A DNA stretch of 64,000 bases, taken from PGZG01 sp046292765. Lineage in GTDB: Bacteria > Pseudomonadota > Gammaproteobacteria > Pseudomonadales > Alcanivoracaceae. A program made the translations under genes and the position numbers. The notes below the pieces were generated by a model. It searched no databases, was not told the origin of the DNA, and saw nothing but the letters and a program-made list of their open reading frames with translations. Positions 63,123 to 64,000 of the stretch are shown piece after piece. Where the stretch lies: assembly GCA_046292765.1 (NCBI GenBank), contig JBKBQA010000001.1, positions 434,001-498,000 of the forward strand, given 5' to 3'. The number at the start of each line of letters is the position of its first letter. Position 1 is the stretch's first letter.

Positions 63123-63335
63123 GAGGGTGTCCTTTGTCCGGGAGCGCGCATGGTCTATGCGCACATGGCCCCGGAAGAACGGTATCAGATTTTAGCCCTG
63201 CGTTGACAGGTGGACGGACTGAGGTCTGTCGCCATCAGCAGTGATCTGGCGCAATGTTTTCCGTGGCAGTGGCCGACTAAACGGCTACATTGAGTGGGTC
63301 ACAGGCTGTTGCCAGTCGTCTGGATTGAGGTCGAG

Positions 63336-64000
63336 ATGGAATTCAAGGATTACTACGCATTACTGGGCGTCGAGCCGGATGCTGATCCAGCCGCCATCAA
63401 GGGAGCCTATCGCCGGCTTGCCCGCAAGTATCATCCCGATCTTAGTCAGGAGCCGGATGCCGAGGCCCGTTTCAAGGAAGTGGCCGAGGCGTGGCAGGTG
63501 CTCAAGGATGCGACCAAGCGCGCCGATTACGATCAGTTGCGTGCCATGCGCAACCAGCAGGGTGGGCGTGGTCCGTTTCAGCCGCCGCCGGGCTGGCAAC
63601 CCTCCGGTGGTGGTGGTGGTTTTGATCCGTCTGATGCCGGATTCTCTGATTTCTTTGAATCCCTGTTTGCCGGTGCACGGCGCGATGGGCGCGGTGGCTC
63701 GGCGCCGGCACGCCGCGGTAAGGATGTGGAGATAGATCTGCCTATTTTTCTGGAAGATACGGTCAGTACGGAGTCGAAATCGGTTTCTTTTCGTATGCCG
63801 GAGTATGACCAGTACGGCCGGGTAGTGGGTGAGACCACTAAAAATCTGAATGTGAAAATTCCGGCCGGGGTCACCGGCGGCGAACGTATTCGCCTGAAAG
63901 GGCAGGGTTTGGCCGGGCTCGGCGATGGGCCGGCGGGGGATGTGTACCTGCTTATTCGTCTGGTACCGCACCCGCTGTTTGATGTGGAAGACCACAACCT
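63336..64000 (+). CDS. cbpA: Curved-DNA-binding protein/DnaJ-like co-chaperone CbpA, partial
   Basis: 222 codons are visible before the right edge. An N-terminal J domain with the HPD motif (His33-Asp35) in KYHPDL contacts DnaK. A Gly/Phe-rich linker and the start of the C-terminal substrate-binding domain (VKIPAGVTGGERIRLKGQG) follow. No zinc-finger cysteines are present, so it is CbpA-type rather than DnaJ. The 3' end lies outside the window. Confidence 0.93.
   Translation, partial: MEFKDYYALLGVEPDADPAAIKGAYRRLARKYHPDLSQEPDAEARFKEVAEAWQVLKDATKRADYDQLRAMRNQQGGRGPFQPPPGWQPSGGGGGFDPSDAGFSDFFESLFAGARRDGRGGSAPARRGKDVEIDLPIFLEDTVSTESKSVSFRMPEYDQYGRVVGETTKNLNVKIPAGVTGGERIRLKGQGLAGLGDGPAGDVYLLIRLVPHPLFDVEDHN

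Overview
The window is a G+C-rich chromosomal segment of a gammaproteobacterium. Gene order from hslU to hemE (hslU-hslV-SPOR-argS-priA-rpmE-maeB-mrcA-pilMNOPQ-aroK-aroB-damX-like-gltB-gltD-hemE) matches from memory the Pseudomonas aeruginosa core block. Two membrane desaturases, an acyl-CoA dehydrogenase and a PHA-synthase-like hydrolase suggest a lipid- or hydrocarbon-using Pseudomonadales/Oceanospirillales member (Alcanivorax-like). The genus is inference.

Region 1 (1-3303) is accessory DNA. It holds the leader-distal part of a type I-F CRISPR array (39 full repeats, strict 60-bp period, running off the left edge). The array is cut inside its 40th repeat by a 142-bp hslU fragment about 82% identical to the resident hslU. 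A ParD-like/RelE-ParE-like toxin-antitoxin pair with a striking palindromic operator follows. The cas genes are not in the window.

Region 2 (3304-29426) is the core block: the HslUV protease with a sigma-32-type promoter, ArgRS, the PriA restart helicase, ribosomal protein L31, malic enzyme, penicillin-binding protein 1A divergent from the type IV pilus assembly operon pilMNOPQ, shikimate genes aroK/aroB, a DamX-like SPOR protein, glutamate synthase gltBD and hemE.

Region 3 (29427-38100) mixes small operons: a hotdog thioesterase, a NodB-type deacetylase, a Bax-like glucosaminidase, a lipoprotein with phhB, a desaturase, an acyl-CoA dehydrogenase, a ComB-like protein with an exported protein, and comF.

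Region 4 (38101-42015) is the biotin operon bioB-bioF-bioH-bioC with a BirA-like operator. bioD is not next to it; it lies about 20 kb away at 62311-62928.

Region 5 (42016-64000) is a mosaic: an AraC regulator divergent from a second desaturase, a PhaC-like hydrolase, a flavodoxin-like protein, a copper-handling operon behind a MerR-type promoter, two lipoproteins, trxC, a translationally coupled HIT/HNH-nuclease pair (candidate defence genes), a thioredoxin-DsbD-like membrane protein, a ybiT-type ABC-F gene, a 1315-residue modular lipoprotein, an ATP-grasp-like protein, bioD with a small membrane protein, and the start of cbpA, cut by the right edge. I saw no tRNA, rRNA or insertion sequence.
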